Assembly: GCF_020520425.1 (NCBI RefSeq)
Contig: NC_079491.1
Location: 7,117,143 to 7,181,142 of the forward strand
Direction: 5' to 3'
DNA length: 64,000 nucleotides
Source: Spinacia oleracea
Lineage: Eukaryota > Streptophyta > Magnoliopsida > Caryophyllales > Amaranthaceae
Position numbers and translations under genes: made by a program. The notes under the pieces were generated by a model. The model saw only the letters and a program-made list of their open reading frames with translations, was not told the DNA's origin and did no database searches. Shown piece by piece: positions 14,905-26,347 of this stretch; within the stretch, counting starts at the first letter, position 1, and each line of letters starts with the position of its first letter.

Positions 14905-15505
14905 ATGCATTGGATTATCTTCACCACCATGCATTTTTTTTTATTTGGGTAAGAACCACCATGCATTGTGGAGCTTCAATTGTTCATTGTGACCTCAATC
15001 CTAGCAATGTTCTTGTGAGAAATATTTGCCGTGCTTTCTCATTAATTTTCTCAGAATATATACATAGCTAAATTAGGGTTAAGCTAAGGCTATTCTAGTA
15101 ATTATAAAATAATTAATTTACATTAATTACATATTACGTATTCTATTTTCTTAATGATGAAATAGTTGCACTTTTTTTTTGGGTGCAAATGAGCAACAGG
15201 GGCTATAAATTACAAATGGGGGCGGGGAATTCGAATTTGAGACTTATGGTACACAGACTTTCAATCTTAACCACTAGGCCAAGACATCATTGGTTGCACA
15301 TGCTAATGACTTTGGGCTAGCCAAGTTTCTCCTAAAAGACATCACGATTATCAACTCTCATGCTAATCAATTCAATTCTCACAGCATGCATGATAATTGA
15401 TTAATTGATATTAGAGGCTTTGATTTCCATAGTTGAAATCGCCCTTTCTTGCTCAACTGAGACCCTCGAGAGAGGCTGGACATGAGTGATGTGAATTTAC
15501 TACTT
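14905..15505 (+). pseudogene. Decayed LRR receptor-like kinase fragment (kinase domain pieces), interrupted by a SINE
   Basis: Reading across the region gives colinear pieces of a class XII-type LRR-RLK kinase domain: ALDYLHHHA (from about 14917), IVHCDLNPSNVLV (catalytic-loop block HCDLxPSNVL, about 14978-15016), ANDFGLAKFLLKD (DFG block, about 15302-15340), and a C-terminal SIVEIALSCSTETLERGW followed in a shifted frame by LDMSDV (about 15433-15500). The parts between DFG and the C-lobe are missing and there is no open frame. A SINE (15172-15292) is inserted between the catalytic loop and DFG blocks with a GTTGCAC target duplication. A tiny 3'-tail-like insert between two copies of ACCACCATGCA (about 14927-14970) splits the first block. 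The parent was probably an intact RLK elsewhere in the genome. Confidence 0.75.
15172..15292 (-). repeat. tRNA-derived SINE inserted in the receptor-kinase relic
   Basis: On the minus strand the head reads GATGTCTTGGCCTAGTGG followed by TTAAGA (box A-like) and then a GGTxxGAATxCC box B-like stretch, with an A-run at the 3' end. Target duplication GTTGCAC at 15165-15171 and 15293-15299. It splits kinase codons that are otherwise colinear, which proves insertion. Confidence 0.85.
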
Positions 15506-15672
15506 CATCCTCCATATTTTGATAAATCAAAAGTGCAGGATCGATTTTAAATAGATTTTATTAAAAACAAAATGTTAAAATGTAGTTAAATTAATTTCAT
15601 TGCATGTTTTCACAATACGGAGTATTAACATAATAAAAAATTTAGAACTGATAATCTAAATCTAAGTATATA

Positions 15673-16002
15673 CAAAAGGTCTTGCATGCATAAGGTGTAC
15701 AATAAATTTATTGTACACCAACATATCTTTTACCAGTTTTCTCTAACTTTTATCCAGTTTAATTTCTCCAACTTTTATATTATTAAAAAAAAAAGTTATT
15801 AGATAAACATTTTAAAAGGTTCAATGATTAATTTATACATTATTAGTAATTTTGAAGAAATATTTTTTATTAAATTGAAAAATTTTATCATTAAAAAATA
15901 GATAACTTTTACATATATAAGGGTAACTTTTAAGCTTTTTGCGCTAACTTTAACTTCGGTGTACAATATTTATCGTACACCCCATGTGAATAAGAATTTG
16001 TG
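15673..16002. mobile_element. Mutator-type MITE with a subterminal palindrome, copy 2
   Basis: Same family and orientation as 3600-3905. Target duplication AAGTATATA (15664-15672) / AAGTCTATA (16003-16011), 8 of 9. Perfect 26-bp palindrome at 15694-15719. Confidence 0.85.
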
Positions 16003-16112
16003 AAGTCTATATATTAAAGAGGAACTTTTATACAACATAATATATTTTATAGTTTTATTATAATACGATAAATAAAAGATACGGAGTATTAATATAGAAT
16101 CATAATCCACTA

Positions 16113-16434
16113 CTCTCTCCGTATTTATTTAAGGGATACACTTGGCCGGGCACGAGTATTAAAGAGAAAAAATGAATGACATAAAATAGTAAAGCAAGTG
16201 GGGTTAGGTAGATATTTTAATAAGTAAACAGGTGGACCATGTCATTTTGGGAGTGGGAGGTGGGATGAGTTTATGAAATTATTTGTTTAATAGGATGGTG
16301 GGTCATAGGGTAAATTAGATGTATTATTCAATTAGATGGTGGGGTTGATAAGTTACTAAAAATGTCAAGTGTATCTCTTAAATAAATACAGCCGGAAAAG
16401 GCAAGTGTATCCCTTAAATAAATACAGAGATAGT
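16113..16434. mobile_element. Stowaway-type MITE
   Basis: CTCTCTCCGTATTTATTTAA and (inverted) CTATCTCTGTATTTATTTAA, TA on both sides (16111-16112, 16435-16436). Same family as 53874-54197. Confidence 0.85.
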
Positions 16435-16607
16435 ACAATTCTAATTTGCTATGGTTATCAGAGTAATTGTCTACATATATATAAAAATAATAATTTTTTA
16501 TCCAAAATAATAATATAAAGTATAAGGAAAAAAAAAAGTACAAGAACATAGAGAGCATAAGAAAAATATGTTATTATGACTAACCGCTACTCTTATACGT
16601 ACATTCA

Positions 16608-16744
16608 TTTTTTTTTTTTTTTTTTAATTTTTTACTTTGCAATATTAATAACAAATGGGATTGGGGATCGAAGATTTAAAGTCTGACAGTCATCTTATAC
16701 CTACTGTCAGTCTTAAGTTCTTAACCATTAGGCCAAATTCTCAT
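16608..16744 (-). repeat. tRNA-derived SINE, diverged copy
   Basis: A long T-run (16608-16625), then a body like the other copies (caaatggga.tggggatcgaa) and the head TTTGGCCTAATGGTTAAGA on the minus strand. Target duplication uncertain. Confidence 0.7.
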
Positions 16745-17078
16745 TAATGGGTATTATCTTCATAGATTATATTAACGAGGAAATTATTTTCCAATTTTAC
16801 AAGTACTCCGTATTACTAAAGATAAAAGAGAAACCTAACCCAACTGAAATTCATCTATACGACTAATAAGCTACGAAGTACAATATATCTTAAGAAAATT
16901 AATTTGATTAATATTGCAACATTTTCCTGAACCTGATTAAAAAAGGATTACATAATTCTATGTCGATTGTAATTCGGAAATAATTCCTTTAAATACAAAT
17001 TGAAATTAACCTTTCCCTTCAACCCAAACCTTCATTGAACTTTCTTGATTGATAATTCCCTAAAACCAGAGAAAAAAG
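16745..17078 (+). promoter_or_regulatory. Upstream region of B3 copy 1, homologous to 26503-26748
   Basis: From about 16838 it matches the copy 2 upstream region, including ggattacataattcta, gattgtaattcggaaataat and the TTTAAATAC TATA-like box. Homology starts abruptly at aactgaaattcatcta, the left edge of the duplication. Confidence 0.6.
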
Positions 17079-17828
17079 ATGAATAACTTTCCAATCAAAA
17101 AGAAAACCAACGAAAAAGAATCTGGTATTAACCCAGAAACCCCTCCAATAAACGATAATAAGTGTTGCAAACCCTCTAAAAACAGGGGAGACTCTGTTAA
17201 GGATGATGAACCTCTTGATTTATCGCTTTCACTTTGTTGTGGAAGTTTGAAAGGGAAAGAGAAAGTAATCAAGAAAGTGATGAAGAAAAAAGAAGAAGAA
17301 TATTATGATGGTAATCTATGTCTTGCTCTTTCTCTTTCACCTTCTCCGTATTTCTATTATGGAACTTCTTCTTCTTCTTCAAACAATCAAATTCCAGAAC
17401 AATTAGCCGTTGTTAATGTGAATGAACCCAAGTGGACATTCAAAAAACTCCTGACAGCAACTGACTGTAAAACTGATCAAGGCCGACTTTTGATCAACAA
17501 CAAGAATTGGGTGGAGAGTCACATCATTGAGAATGAAGAACAGAAACTTGAAACCAAGAAAACAGAAGGTATTCCGTTTAATTTCTTCGATTGGGATGAA
17601 AATCGTCAATTTAAATCAAATTTGAGAACTTGGGGAACAAATAGTTATGTGGTTTATAAAAATTGGAAGATCGAAGTTCTTGACCAACGAAAGCTACAAG
17701 AAGGAGATGAAATTGGACTTAATTGGGATAAAATTAACAAGATTCTGTATTTTAGAGTCTTGAAAAGAAATCCAAGTCCAGTCAGTTCGAAGAGAAAGAG
17801 GGTTTCCAAGGAGGAGATGAACAAATAA
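17079..17828 (+). CDS. B3 domain protein with EAR-type motifs, copy 1 (249 aa, single exon)
   Basis: Probable plant-specific B3-fold DNA-binding protein, presumably nuclear. The B3-like domain spans about residues 118-229: it opens with WTFKKLLTATD and contains the FFDWD and YVVYKNW blocks and a LQEGDEIGLNWD block that matches the LxxGDEIGLYWD signature of the REM/DUF313-like B3 group. Upstream are LDLSLSL (46-52) and an LxLxLxL run at 80-86, both fitting the EAR (LxLxL) repression motif that recruits TOPLESS-type corepressors; repression is inferred. SKRKRV (237-242) is a likely nuclear-localisation signal. A TTTAAATAC box (about 16989-16997) about 85 nt upstream of the ATG is a plausible TATA element and is conserved in the second copy. 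Compared with copy 2 it lacks about 27 residues after residue 20. The reading frame is intact. DNA target unknown. Confidence 0.9.
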   Translation: MNNFPIKKKTNEKESGINPETPPINDNKCCKPSKNRGDSVKDDEPLDLSLSLCCGSLKGKEKVIKKVMKKKEEEYYDGNLCLALSLSPSPYFYYGTSSSSSNNQIPEQLAVVNVNEPKWTFKKLLTATDCKTDQGRLLINNKNWVESHIIENEEQKLETKKTEGIPFNFFDWDENRQFKSNLRTWGTNSYVVYKNWKIEVLDQRKLQEGDEIGLNWDKINKILYFRVLKRNPSPVSSKRKRVSKEEMNK

Positions 17829-18477
17829 TCGGGCTTTTTTTCCTATGCTTCCCGCTAAAAACTGTAAACCCTAGTAAAAGTTCGTTTTGTTAGTTACACG
17901 GTTCAGTTATACGTTAGTCTAAACTTTTTATTCTTTTTATTTTTAAAGATAAGTAGAAGTGCTTCAGGTCGGAACCCCGTTCGGATTAGCCGGATAGACA
18001 CTTTTGAGAGTGGGTGGTTGTGGTGGTAAGGGAAACCCTAGTGGGGGTTGAACTAACCCAGGTGAAAATCTTTTCCACTAGGTCGAGGCTAGCTGGTTAG
18101 TATGACAGGTTTACATTAAGTAATTCTTGTAATTGAGTGAGTTAGATTTCTCTAACACTCAATTACTTTATGTTTATGTTAATGAATGTAGTAGTATTTG
18201 TTAAATTCTGATTTCTTATGTAGATGTCGTATAACTTTTTTTTTTTTTTAATGACTTGATTTTATTAATGATTGAATTTGTAATTTTTTAAGTTAGTTGA
18301 ATTTGAAAATTATGCATTCTCATGATTCCAGATTTTGGCCCCTATCAAATTTTTTTTTTTGTTTTGTACGAATTGGACTTGTGAAAGGTTAGGTTGGACT
18401 TAGATTAAAAATAAGACTTGGGAACATGAAATCCAATCTATCCGATTAATTAACACCCCTAGGTGTAACTTTAGGTG
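17829..18477. other. 3' flank of B3 copy 1
   Basis: Homologous to 27598-27915 (ttcctatg.ttcccgc, gagtgagttagatttctcta) except for about 170 bp at 17935-18100 that copy 2 lacks. The remainder carries no gene I can recognise. Confidence 0.6.
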
Positions 18478-18504
18478 TCCTGAACTGCTGATGTTCCAAG
18501 ATAA

Positions 18505-18990
18505 AAACAAATCAAGTTTAACTTTATTTTTGTTTATTTATATAAAAATGGTAAGTTGTTCAACACGTTTTAATTTTTTCTCATTTTAATTTTTCAGTAT
18601 CTAGTAATAAATAATTAAAATAGATTTATCGTTGAAGTTAATATTTGGTCGTGTTAATGACAAATCGGGTTATCAACAGGGCGGGTAAATCGGGTTATCA
18701 CAGGGCGGGTCAATAACAGGTTTCATCGAGTTACAATCGGTTTCGGGTTGACATCTTGTCGGGTATCGAATCGGGTTTGGGTCATTGTTCGGTCGGGACA
18801 GTTCGGTTATCGGTCATTTTCGGGTCGGATGTCGGGTTCGGGTGTTACAACATCGGGTTAAAATCGGTTATCGGTTTTTTCGGGTCGGGTTTCGGGTTAA
18901 CTGTTTTACCATATTTTCGGGTCATGGTCGGTCACAGGTTCGGACGGTTCAGGTCGGGTTTTCGGGTCGGATCAGTTTTTGACAGCTCTA
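18505..18990. mobile_element. Insertion of 0.49 kb bounded by a long direct repeat; CGGGT-rich
   Basis: A direct repeat of about 25 bp (core CTGAACTGCTGATGTTCCAA) lies immediately before (about 18478-18504) and after (18991-19016) the segment. The interior is dominated by degenerate cggtt/cgggt words and ends GACAGCTCTAG, a terminus seen on hAT-like repeats. Class unresolved. Confidence 0.5.
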
Positions 18991-19016
18991 GTCCTGAACT
19001 GCTGATGTTCCAAGAT

Positions 19017-19343
19017 CACAAATTCTTATTTATAATGGGTGTACAATAAATATTATACACGGGAGTAAAAGTTGACTCAAAATGCTTAAAAGTTATATTT
19101 ATATATGTAAAAGTTATCTATTTTTTAATGATAAATTTTTTCATTTGAATAAAAATTATTTCTTCGAAATCACTAATAATGTATAAATTAATCATTTAAC
19201 CCTTTAAAATGTTTATCTATCAACTTTTTAATTTTATAATATAAAAGTTACAGAAAAATAGGTTAAAGTTACAAAATAATGCATAAAAGTTATCTTGGTG
19301 TATAATAAATTTATTGTACACCTTGTGCGCGCAAGACATTCTG
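19017..19343. mobile_element. Mutator-type MITE with a subterminal palindrome, copy 3 (inverted)
   Basis: Inverted relative to the other two: starts CACAAATTCTTATTT, ends CGCGCAAGACATTCTG. The palindrome at 19297-19322 has one mismatch. No matching target duplication found, so an end was probably rearranged. Confidence 0.8.
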
Positions 19344-19403
19344 TTAGTCCTCACTTCATGTTGTACTTGTACATAATATCATGAAACATATCATAGACAA
19401 CAC

Positions 19404-19596
19404 AACTGAATAATGAACCTAGTAAAGAATTAAAATAAATGAATAAATGACATAACATTTCCTCAGAAAATCTAGCCCGACTTGAATTTTCTCAGAATCA
19501 TCCTATGTACTTGACGATGATTCACCCATTCAGGCTTTTGTATACATAAATAAAACTATCACACTCTTTCATCTTCTGTGAAATCTTGTCCATGCT
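19404..19596 (-). pseudogene. Duplicated scrap of the transporter gene's 3' end (last 11 codons plus 3' flank)
   Basis: This matches 28303-28448, the 3' end of the complete nucleotide-sugar transporter. Read on the minus strand it encodes HGQDFTEDERV and stop, against [11 protein letters not shown] in the full gene, followed by the same 3' flank (the block around aaaatctagcccgacttg). It is the outer edge of the tandem duplication that also copied the B3 gene. An extra TGTATACATAAATAAAAC direct repeat is present within and after it (about 19538-19618). Non-functional by itself. Confidence 0.85.
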
Positions 19597-21515
19597 TTTG
19601 TATACATAAATAAAACTAACCATCTCAATCTACTTTTGACATAGAATTCCTCCTCTATTAACCTTATTTAATTTCCACTTATTGTAAGAAAAATAATTCC
19701 AGATAAATTTGGTAAGATAAGCTCGAGAAATATAATTAAGGGTTATTAAAGTATAATTTGTAATTAAAATAAGCGCAAATTTTTTGTTGTACCCGTGTAC
19801 GGCCAGAGCTGGTTGTACCCTCATCCAAAACAACGTCGTTTTGTGTTGTATAAGTTGAACATTAATATACTGGTATGGAAATGAACATTTACTAGTTTGG
19901 AAATAAACTTAATTTATTTATTTGGCAATGAACATTTATTTATTTATTTGGCAATGGACATTTACTATTTCGGAAATGCACATTTATTTATTAATTTATT
20001 TGGAAATGAATATTTACTATTTTGGAAATGAACATTTATCTACTCTTTCGAAGATGAACGTTTATCTAATTATTTGGGAATCCTCATTTATTCAACCAAT
20101 TTAGAAATGAACATTTATCTACTGATTGTGAAATGAGTATTTACTATTTTAAAAATGAACAAAGTATTGTATTACTATGTTACTACATTGAACATATATT
20201 TACATATATTGTGCAATTAAAACATGTCAGATAACATTTTTTACCAAAAAAATTGAATATTTTAGGCATCGCCTATGTAAAATTGTACTTAAATTACAAG
20301 ATATTGGTACAAATCATCCACTTATATATTTCTCTATATCTTAAATCTTAAATCTTGCTTGTGATGTAGTCTCGAGTTTTGATACTTTTGAATGTGTGCA
20401 TGAAGTGTGATTTGAACACAATATTTGACTTTAACGGTTTCAATTTCCTCATTGTTGTAGGCTGAAAATGAAAATAGTAAATAATTTGATAGGATGATCA
20501 CAACTAATTTAAAAATTAACATTTACTGATTTGAAAATGGTGAGCATGCAAAATGTTTAATGATAATATACAAGAATAATCAATGTGAATTATAAAAAAC
20601 GAATAATAAATGTGCTTATACTTGAACATTCAACCTTTTATAAATGTACATGCTCAAAATGAATTTTTAACATGTTTTTGAATTGTTATCATATAAATCA
20701 AGCACTATTAACATAATAAATCATTTTATAAATGAACACAATACTTATTCAAAATGAATATACACAATTTATGTGTTATTTACTAAATGAATATGAAAAT
20801 GTTTTTGAAAATAAAAAGAGAACTTATAAAAAGTTGAACTTAAATAGTTAAACTCCGTACATACTACACATTCACATTATGAACATCATACCTCTTATTT
20901 TTTCCAGAATTTGAACATAAAAAATTATAAAAATGAACATTTCATTATCAGAAAATGGATATTCTTAATTTCTACAGCTTAATCAAGTTAACCATAATAA
21001 GTTTAATCTTTATAATAGTAGACGTGAACATCATTTTCTGATACTACATGCAATAAAAAGAACATTTTATTCTTAGAATATAAACATCAACGTACAAGTT
21101 CCAGAACTTAATAAACAAATTACATGTATTTAATTTTAATAATAAATAGATATGAACATCAGAGTCTCAAAAAATGAACATAACCATATACAAATATGAA
21201 CATTTTGAAAAATCCAAATCTGAACATAAAATACTATCTAGATCCGAAATTTACAAAAATATAAATACAAAAATATTTGCAAGACAAATGACAATATTAT
21301 ACACAACAGAAGTGAACATTTTATTCTCCATAAATGAACATTATTAAGTTCCAGAACCTAATCAACAAGCTTAAATTTAATTTTCATATTGAATAGATAT
21401 GAACATCAAAGTGTCAAAAAATTAAACAAACATAATCATCATATGAATATGAACCTCGAAAAAACCTAGATCTGAACCATAAACAAAATTCTAGATCTTA
21501 AGCTTTTGAAAATAA

Positions 21516-21581
21516 GGCCCTGTTTATTTCACCTTATTTTAGGACCTTATTACTTATTTCAGATTTAATCAGATCATACCA

Positions 21582-21648
<67 letters not shown>

Positions 21649-24600
21649 TTATATCATTGTTATTATATTTAATATTTTATTACTATTATTGCTTTAATAA
21701 AAAAAGAATGGTGTTGTCGGTGCAATTAAAATCTATTACTTAATGCATAAAAAACATTAATAAAACATTCAAATTCATCATGTCCAAATTAAAACCATTA
21801 AGTCCAAACATAAACGATATGGTCAGGTCATTTCCATATCAAAACTGATTTTTATAGACCAGAACCATTATATATCTAGACCATAACTGATAGGATCAGA
21901 TAATACCCAGATCATAACTGATTTGTACAGATCATGTCCAGATCATGTTCAAATCTGCAAAGATCTTGTCTACATCAGAACCGATCCTTATAACCAATGT
22001 GTTCAAATCAAAACAATTTGTACAGATCATGTCCAGATCAGAATCGATATGTCCAGATTATAACTGGTCTAGATATCGACTCTGCACAGATTATGTCGAT
22101 CAGGAATGATCTGTATAGATCATGTACAGAGCATAACTGATCTGTCAATCAGAACTGATCTCTACCGATCATGTCCAGATCAGAACTGATCTACACATAT
22201 CATGTCTAGATCAGAACTGAACTGTACAGATCATGTCAAGAGAAGAACTGGTCATATGTAATACCTCGTATTTTTTTCGTAATTTATAAATATATTTTAT
22301 TGTATTTATAAAGATTTTTATGAATTTAATTGCATTTAATGTGATTTAAATGTATTTTATTTTTAAATAAGTTAATTATTAATTATTTATGAAAACCGGA
22401 TTTTTATTAAATAAAGTAAACAAATTTATTTATTTGGGAATTATTGGGTCGTATTTCAAAAACTATTTTAATTCTAATCCAAGCCCAATCCAATTCCGTT
22501 GGCAAACCCAACAAGGCTTGCAAGAAACTAATTTTAATTAAACCCCTTAACAAGCACAACTCAAAACCTTAAAACCTATCCCATTAGGGAAGAAAAAACT
22601 ATAAATACAACCCTTCCTCACATTAATCCCCACATTAAAATTCTGAAATCTCCTCTCTTCTCTGTCTCTTTTCTTTCGACTCTCTCTCTCTCTCTCCTCT
22701 TGCCGTTTCCTTCGGCCGCAAGCAAGCACAGTCGTGCCCTGCTCGTTGCTCGCCCAGCCCGCACATACCTCGTGCACCTTCGTTCCCTTGCCCCACGTAG
22801 CCCCGCACACTCTGTGCGCTGTTGTCCTGCCTCTTGCGCCTCACGCGCACCACTCACCCCTCACCTCTCGCTCCCGCTCGCTCCCGCTCACCCTCGCACA
22901 CTCACGGCACATTGCTGTGCTCTGCTGTTGTTGTTGTGCCGAGCGGAGCCCAGCGCCCGCGCCCTCGCCCCTGCTCGCCCATCGCTGCCCGCGTGTGCCT
23001 TGCGCACTACTGCTGCTGCGTGGTCGAGTGCCCCGTGCCTTGTCTGCTGCTCGCGCTCGCTGCCCACACGCAACACGAGGTTGTGTTGTGGTTGTTGCTT
23101 TTCCAAAACTCCGTATACTTTTGACTCTTGTCTAAATTCCGTTTTAAATTATTAAATTATTATTATTGTTTTGGATTATTTAAACTGCTGGGAACGGTTA
23201 TGAACACCGTATTTTAATATTTTCGTATTTGAATTGATGAGATTGGTTTTAATTATATGAACTATTATTTTCAGATTTAATAATTAATTAAAGTGTCAAT
23301 TTTTATTGTCAAAACATGGTTTTTATGATAACCTATTGTTAGGATTTTAATTCCAACTATTTAGGCAATTGATTTACATTAATGATGATTTAAATTACGG
23401 AAATCAAACTTAATTTTCAGATTTAATATAAAACCGCAAATTGTTGTTTTTTAATGATTTTAAAGGCCAAAAGTCAATGTTTTTGTACTAGGACTTTAAT
23501 TGACCAATTGAGACTATTAAATTGTTAAAGAACGATTAATTCTAACTAAAATGAAGGTTTTAGAATCTTAAATAGTTGCTGGAAATTTAGTAAACATGGA
23601 TAATAATTACGTTTCTCCATTGTGTTTATAGGATGTGATTTCTAGCTTTGAGTCGTGATTCGCACAGTGGCCCCAGTACTTAGGTATTCCAGGTACGTAT
23701 ATGACTAGGGTGACCACCTATTCCATGAGGATTATATAATGTGTATTGATTGTGAATCATGTGAACTTAAAGTGTTGAGAATTCATGTTTGATGTGTGAA
23801 CAAGCATGTTGTGAATTAATATAGAATCTATGAATTCTATGGGAACAATCATGTTATGGACTTTTATAATCGTTTAATTATGTCAAACATGTTGTTTGAA
23901 TTGATATGCATGTATGAGCGTTTCGCATGCAATTTATTATGATTATTCTATTGTACGGGATGTCTAGCATACTTTGAGCCTAGTGGATTTGCCTCAGTGC
24001 ATCGTTTATTCTACTGCCGAGTAGAATACATTTAAGAAGTTTATGTGAATTGAACTAAGGACTATTCGTGCTATGAGCACACCCCGCTTGTTAATTGAAA
24101 ATGTCGGGTTATCTCAACAGTGTTTTGAGAAGGAACAACGGGAGTAATTTCAATTGAGTCCTTTGTTTGATCACAAGTCCTAAAGGGATTAAAATAAAGT
24201 GTCCTATGTTTGATCACAAGCCCTAAAGGGATTAAAATAAAGTGTCATTGTTTAATTTTTCGCATGTTATGCTTTGTGTTGAGTCTTGAGTCGTCTTGAA
24301 CATAACATACTAATTAACGTAAAGTTTAACCCGAATGAGCTTCAAAACTCTTGGAACATATATACCTTGAGTATGAACAATGGGGGGAGTCGTGAAGGAG
24401 AAACTCGAACTCCTTGAATGATACAAGACATTGTTTCATTCTTTTGGTTATCGCTTGTATGCGCAGGAATTCCGTCGGTATGGTCCGACTGTCGGTAGAA
24501 AGCCCGACCTTATTTATTTGGTGCTTGGTTGGCTCCCAACACCCTTATATTTCCCTCAGTGGTTTTGTTATTATATTTTACCCGTTCGAATCTAATTCTT

Positions 24601-25610
24601 ATAAATCTGTGAGTTAAGAGTCGTGTCAAGTATCGAGTCTGTCTCCATGACTACTTGTTTATTAAATGGCTTTTGCATGTGGACTATTGTTATTAATTCA
24701 AGTGAAGCATGTTAGGATAGATTGTTATTCTAGCTTGTTCGTACTCAGCTTTTGCTGACTTCGTGCTTCATGTCTTTCGGTTATGGCCTTCGCCTTAATG
24801 ACCCTATGATGATCCATCATAGTTTGTTCCTGTTTGTCTATTCGGGACGGGGCAGGCAGCCCACATTGCACTTGCGTTGTTGGGGAGTAGTTTTCAATAA
24901 GCAGGTTCGTATAGATAACTTGCGGGAGAAGTTATCATGGGAATTGTATTGAGAGACTATTTAATCTTCCGTATTTATAAACTCTACTTTCATTTTAGTC
25001 ACGACTACTATAAATATTTAAACTATCGTTAATGGGTTTTAAACTACTTAATGCTTTGGTTTTGGGCCTTAATGGTTCCAGTTTGTTAAGAGACCATTAA
25101 CTATTTAATGTGTTTCGAAAGTTAGTTATTTTCGCTGCATAATTCTGGTAAAAGCCTTAGCCGTTATCACTGTGGCGGTAATACCTTGATAATTCTTTTA
25201 TTTAGTCGGAAAAAGAGAATTATAAATTATAAGGAATTATCAGGGTGTTACATCATGTCCAGAACAGAACAGATATGAACAAATCATGTCCAGATCATAA
25301 TTGATCTTTAGAGATAATATCCAGATCAGAACTTATATGTTTAGGTCTATCTAATATAAAGAATAGTTAAATCATGAGCAATTGTCAAATAAATATTAAC
25401 AATATTATAAATTTGTGTAACATTTATTTTACACGTAAGTCATTTAATATAGATTTTTGTTTAAACTTAATTATGAAGAATCAGATCAGATTAGATCAAA
25501 AAAATAAGTTAAGGTCAGATCAGATCAGAAAAACTAAGTTCAGGTCAGATCAGATCAGATTAGACCAGACCAGATCAGATCATGAGAAATAAGGTGAACT
25601 AAATAGGGCC
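21516..25610. mobile_element. PIF/Harbinger-like element, nested (level 2)
   Basis: Termini GGCCCTGTTTATTTCACCTT and (inverted) GGCCCTATTTAGTTCACCTT, TAA duplication at 21513-21515 and 25611-25613. The interior, apart from the LTR, is about 1.1 kb of AGATCAGAACTGATCTGTAC-like words plus an (ATT)n run at about 21576-21643. Non-autonomous. Confidence 0.8.
22257..25252. mobile_element. Large solo LTR, about 3.0 kb, nested (level 3)
   Basis: Begins TGTAATACC and ends GGTGTTACA (the usual TG..CA inverted ends), with near-matching 5-bp flanks TCATA (22252-22256) and TCATG (25253-25257). No internal retroelement region and no polyprotein domain recognised. The size suits a Ty3-type family with long LTRs; superfamily uncertain. 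It contains a GC-rich, C-rich stretch (about 22680-23100) after a (CT)n tract, unlike the AT-rich surroundings. The diverged flank suggests an older insertion. Confidence 0.7.
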
Positions 25611-26347
25611 TAAGCAAGAGAATGGAGATATGAACCAATTCAATCTTTTTAAAATCATCACTTACACAAAAGAATGACAATATTACATGCACTAAAAAGA
25701 ACATTTATTATTAGATATGACATCAATGTACAAGTTCCAAAACTTAATAAACAAATTACATGTATTTTATTTTCATAATAAGTAGATATGAACATTAGTG
25801 TCTCACAAAATGAACATTACCATATACAAATATGAGCATTTTGAAATATCCAGATTTGGATATTAAATATCTAGATTCGATTTTTTTTTGAAGAAATTTG
25901 GCAAAATTATGGAAAGACAAAATGGAGATTCAACCAGGAAATTTCTAAATTAGTTAAATATTAAAAAAATGGACAAAATATGAATACATAGTATTCCACT
26001 CACCTTTTCCTTTTGTGTTTTTCATTCAAAATATGATTTTTCTTTTGAATGTCAATTGTTTCTTTCTCAAATTTGCTTGAAATCTGAAAAATAAAATCAT
26101 CGTGCTTGTTCTTTTTTCAAATCTGTTGCATTATTCGTCGAATTTTAATGTTTTGTGAGTGATTATTACAACAAAATGGAGAAAGAAAATGACATATTTC
26201 TATTTTTATTCAATTTATATTCATAATTTATATTTATATTTTATTTCCGGAAAAAAATATATGCAATTTTTAAATTCACTTCATTAGAGGGGGGTACACC
26301 CATAAATAACTATACTCTGGTACAACCATTAGGAATATTAAAATAAG

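Larger units (their letters stand above)
19774..26336. mobile_element. Outer TIR element of a three-level nest (Mutator-like by target duplication)
   Basis: Flanked by a perfect 11-bp duplication ATTAAAATAAG (19763-19773 and 26337-26347). Both ends carry GTTGTACC within 10-13 bp of the terminus, and related GGTGTACC/GTTGTACC words just inside. The element's own sequence (about 2.5 kb) is AT-rich, non-coding, packed with gaacat words and contains a repeat of about 250 bp at about 21059-21250, 21310-21500 and 25698-25890. A PIF-like element is inserted between the second and third unit. No transposase recognised. Confidence 0.65.

Noticed and set aside
15250-15292. tRNA-like boxes A and B on the minus strand (also at 61540-61645)
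   Set aside because: No tRNA cloverleaf follows; the boxes belong to SINE heads with poly(A) tails and target duplications.
16006-16040. Helitron-like 5' start (TCTATATATTAAAGAG)
   Set aside because: No 3' hairpin/CTAG terminus downstream; too short to call.
18756-19049. 97-codon open frame
   Set aside because: Translation of cggtt/cgggt repeats within the 18505-18990 insertion; no protein family.
22700-23155. Long overlapping open frames (up to 151 codons) on both strands
   Set aside because: Produced by the C-rich stretch of the solo LTR; low-complexity Ala/Pro/Arg/Leu translation in several phases, no domain.
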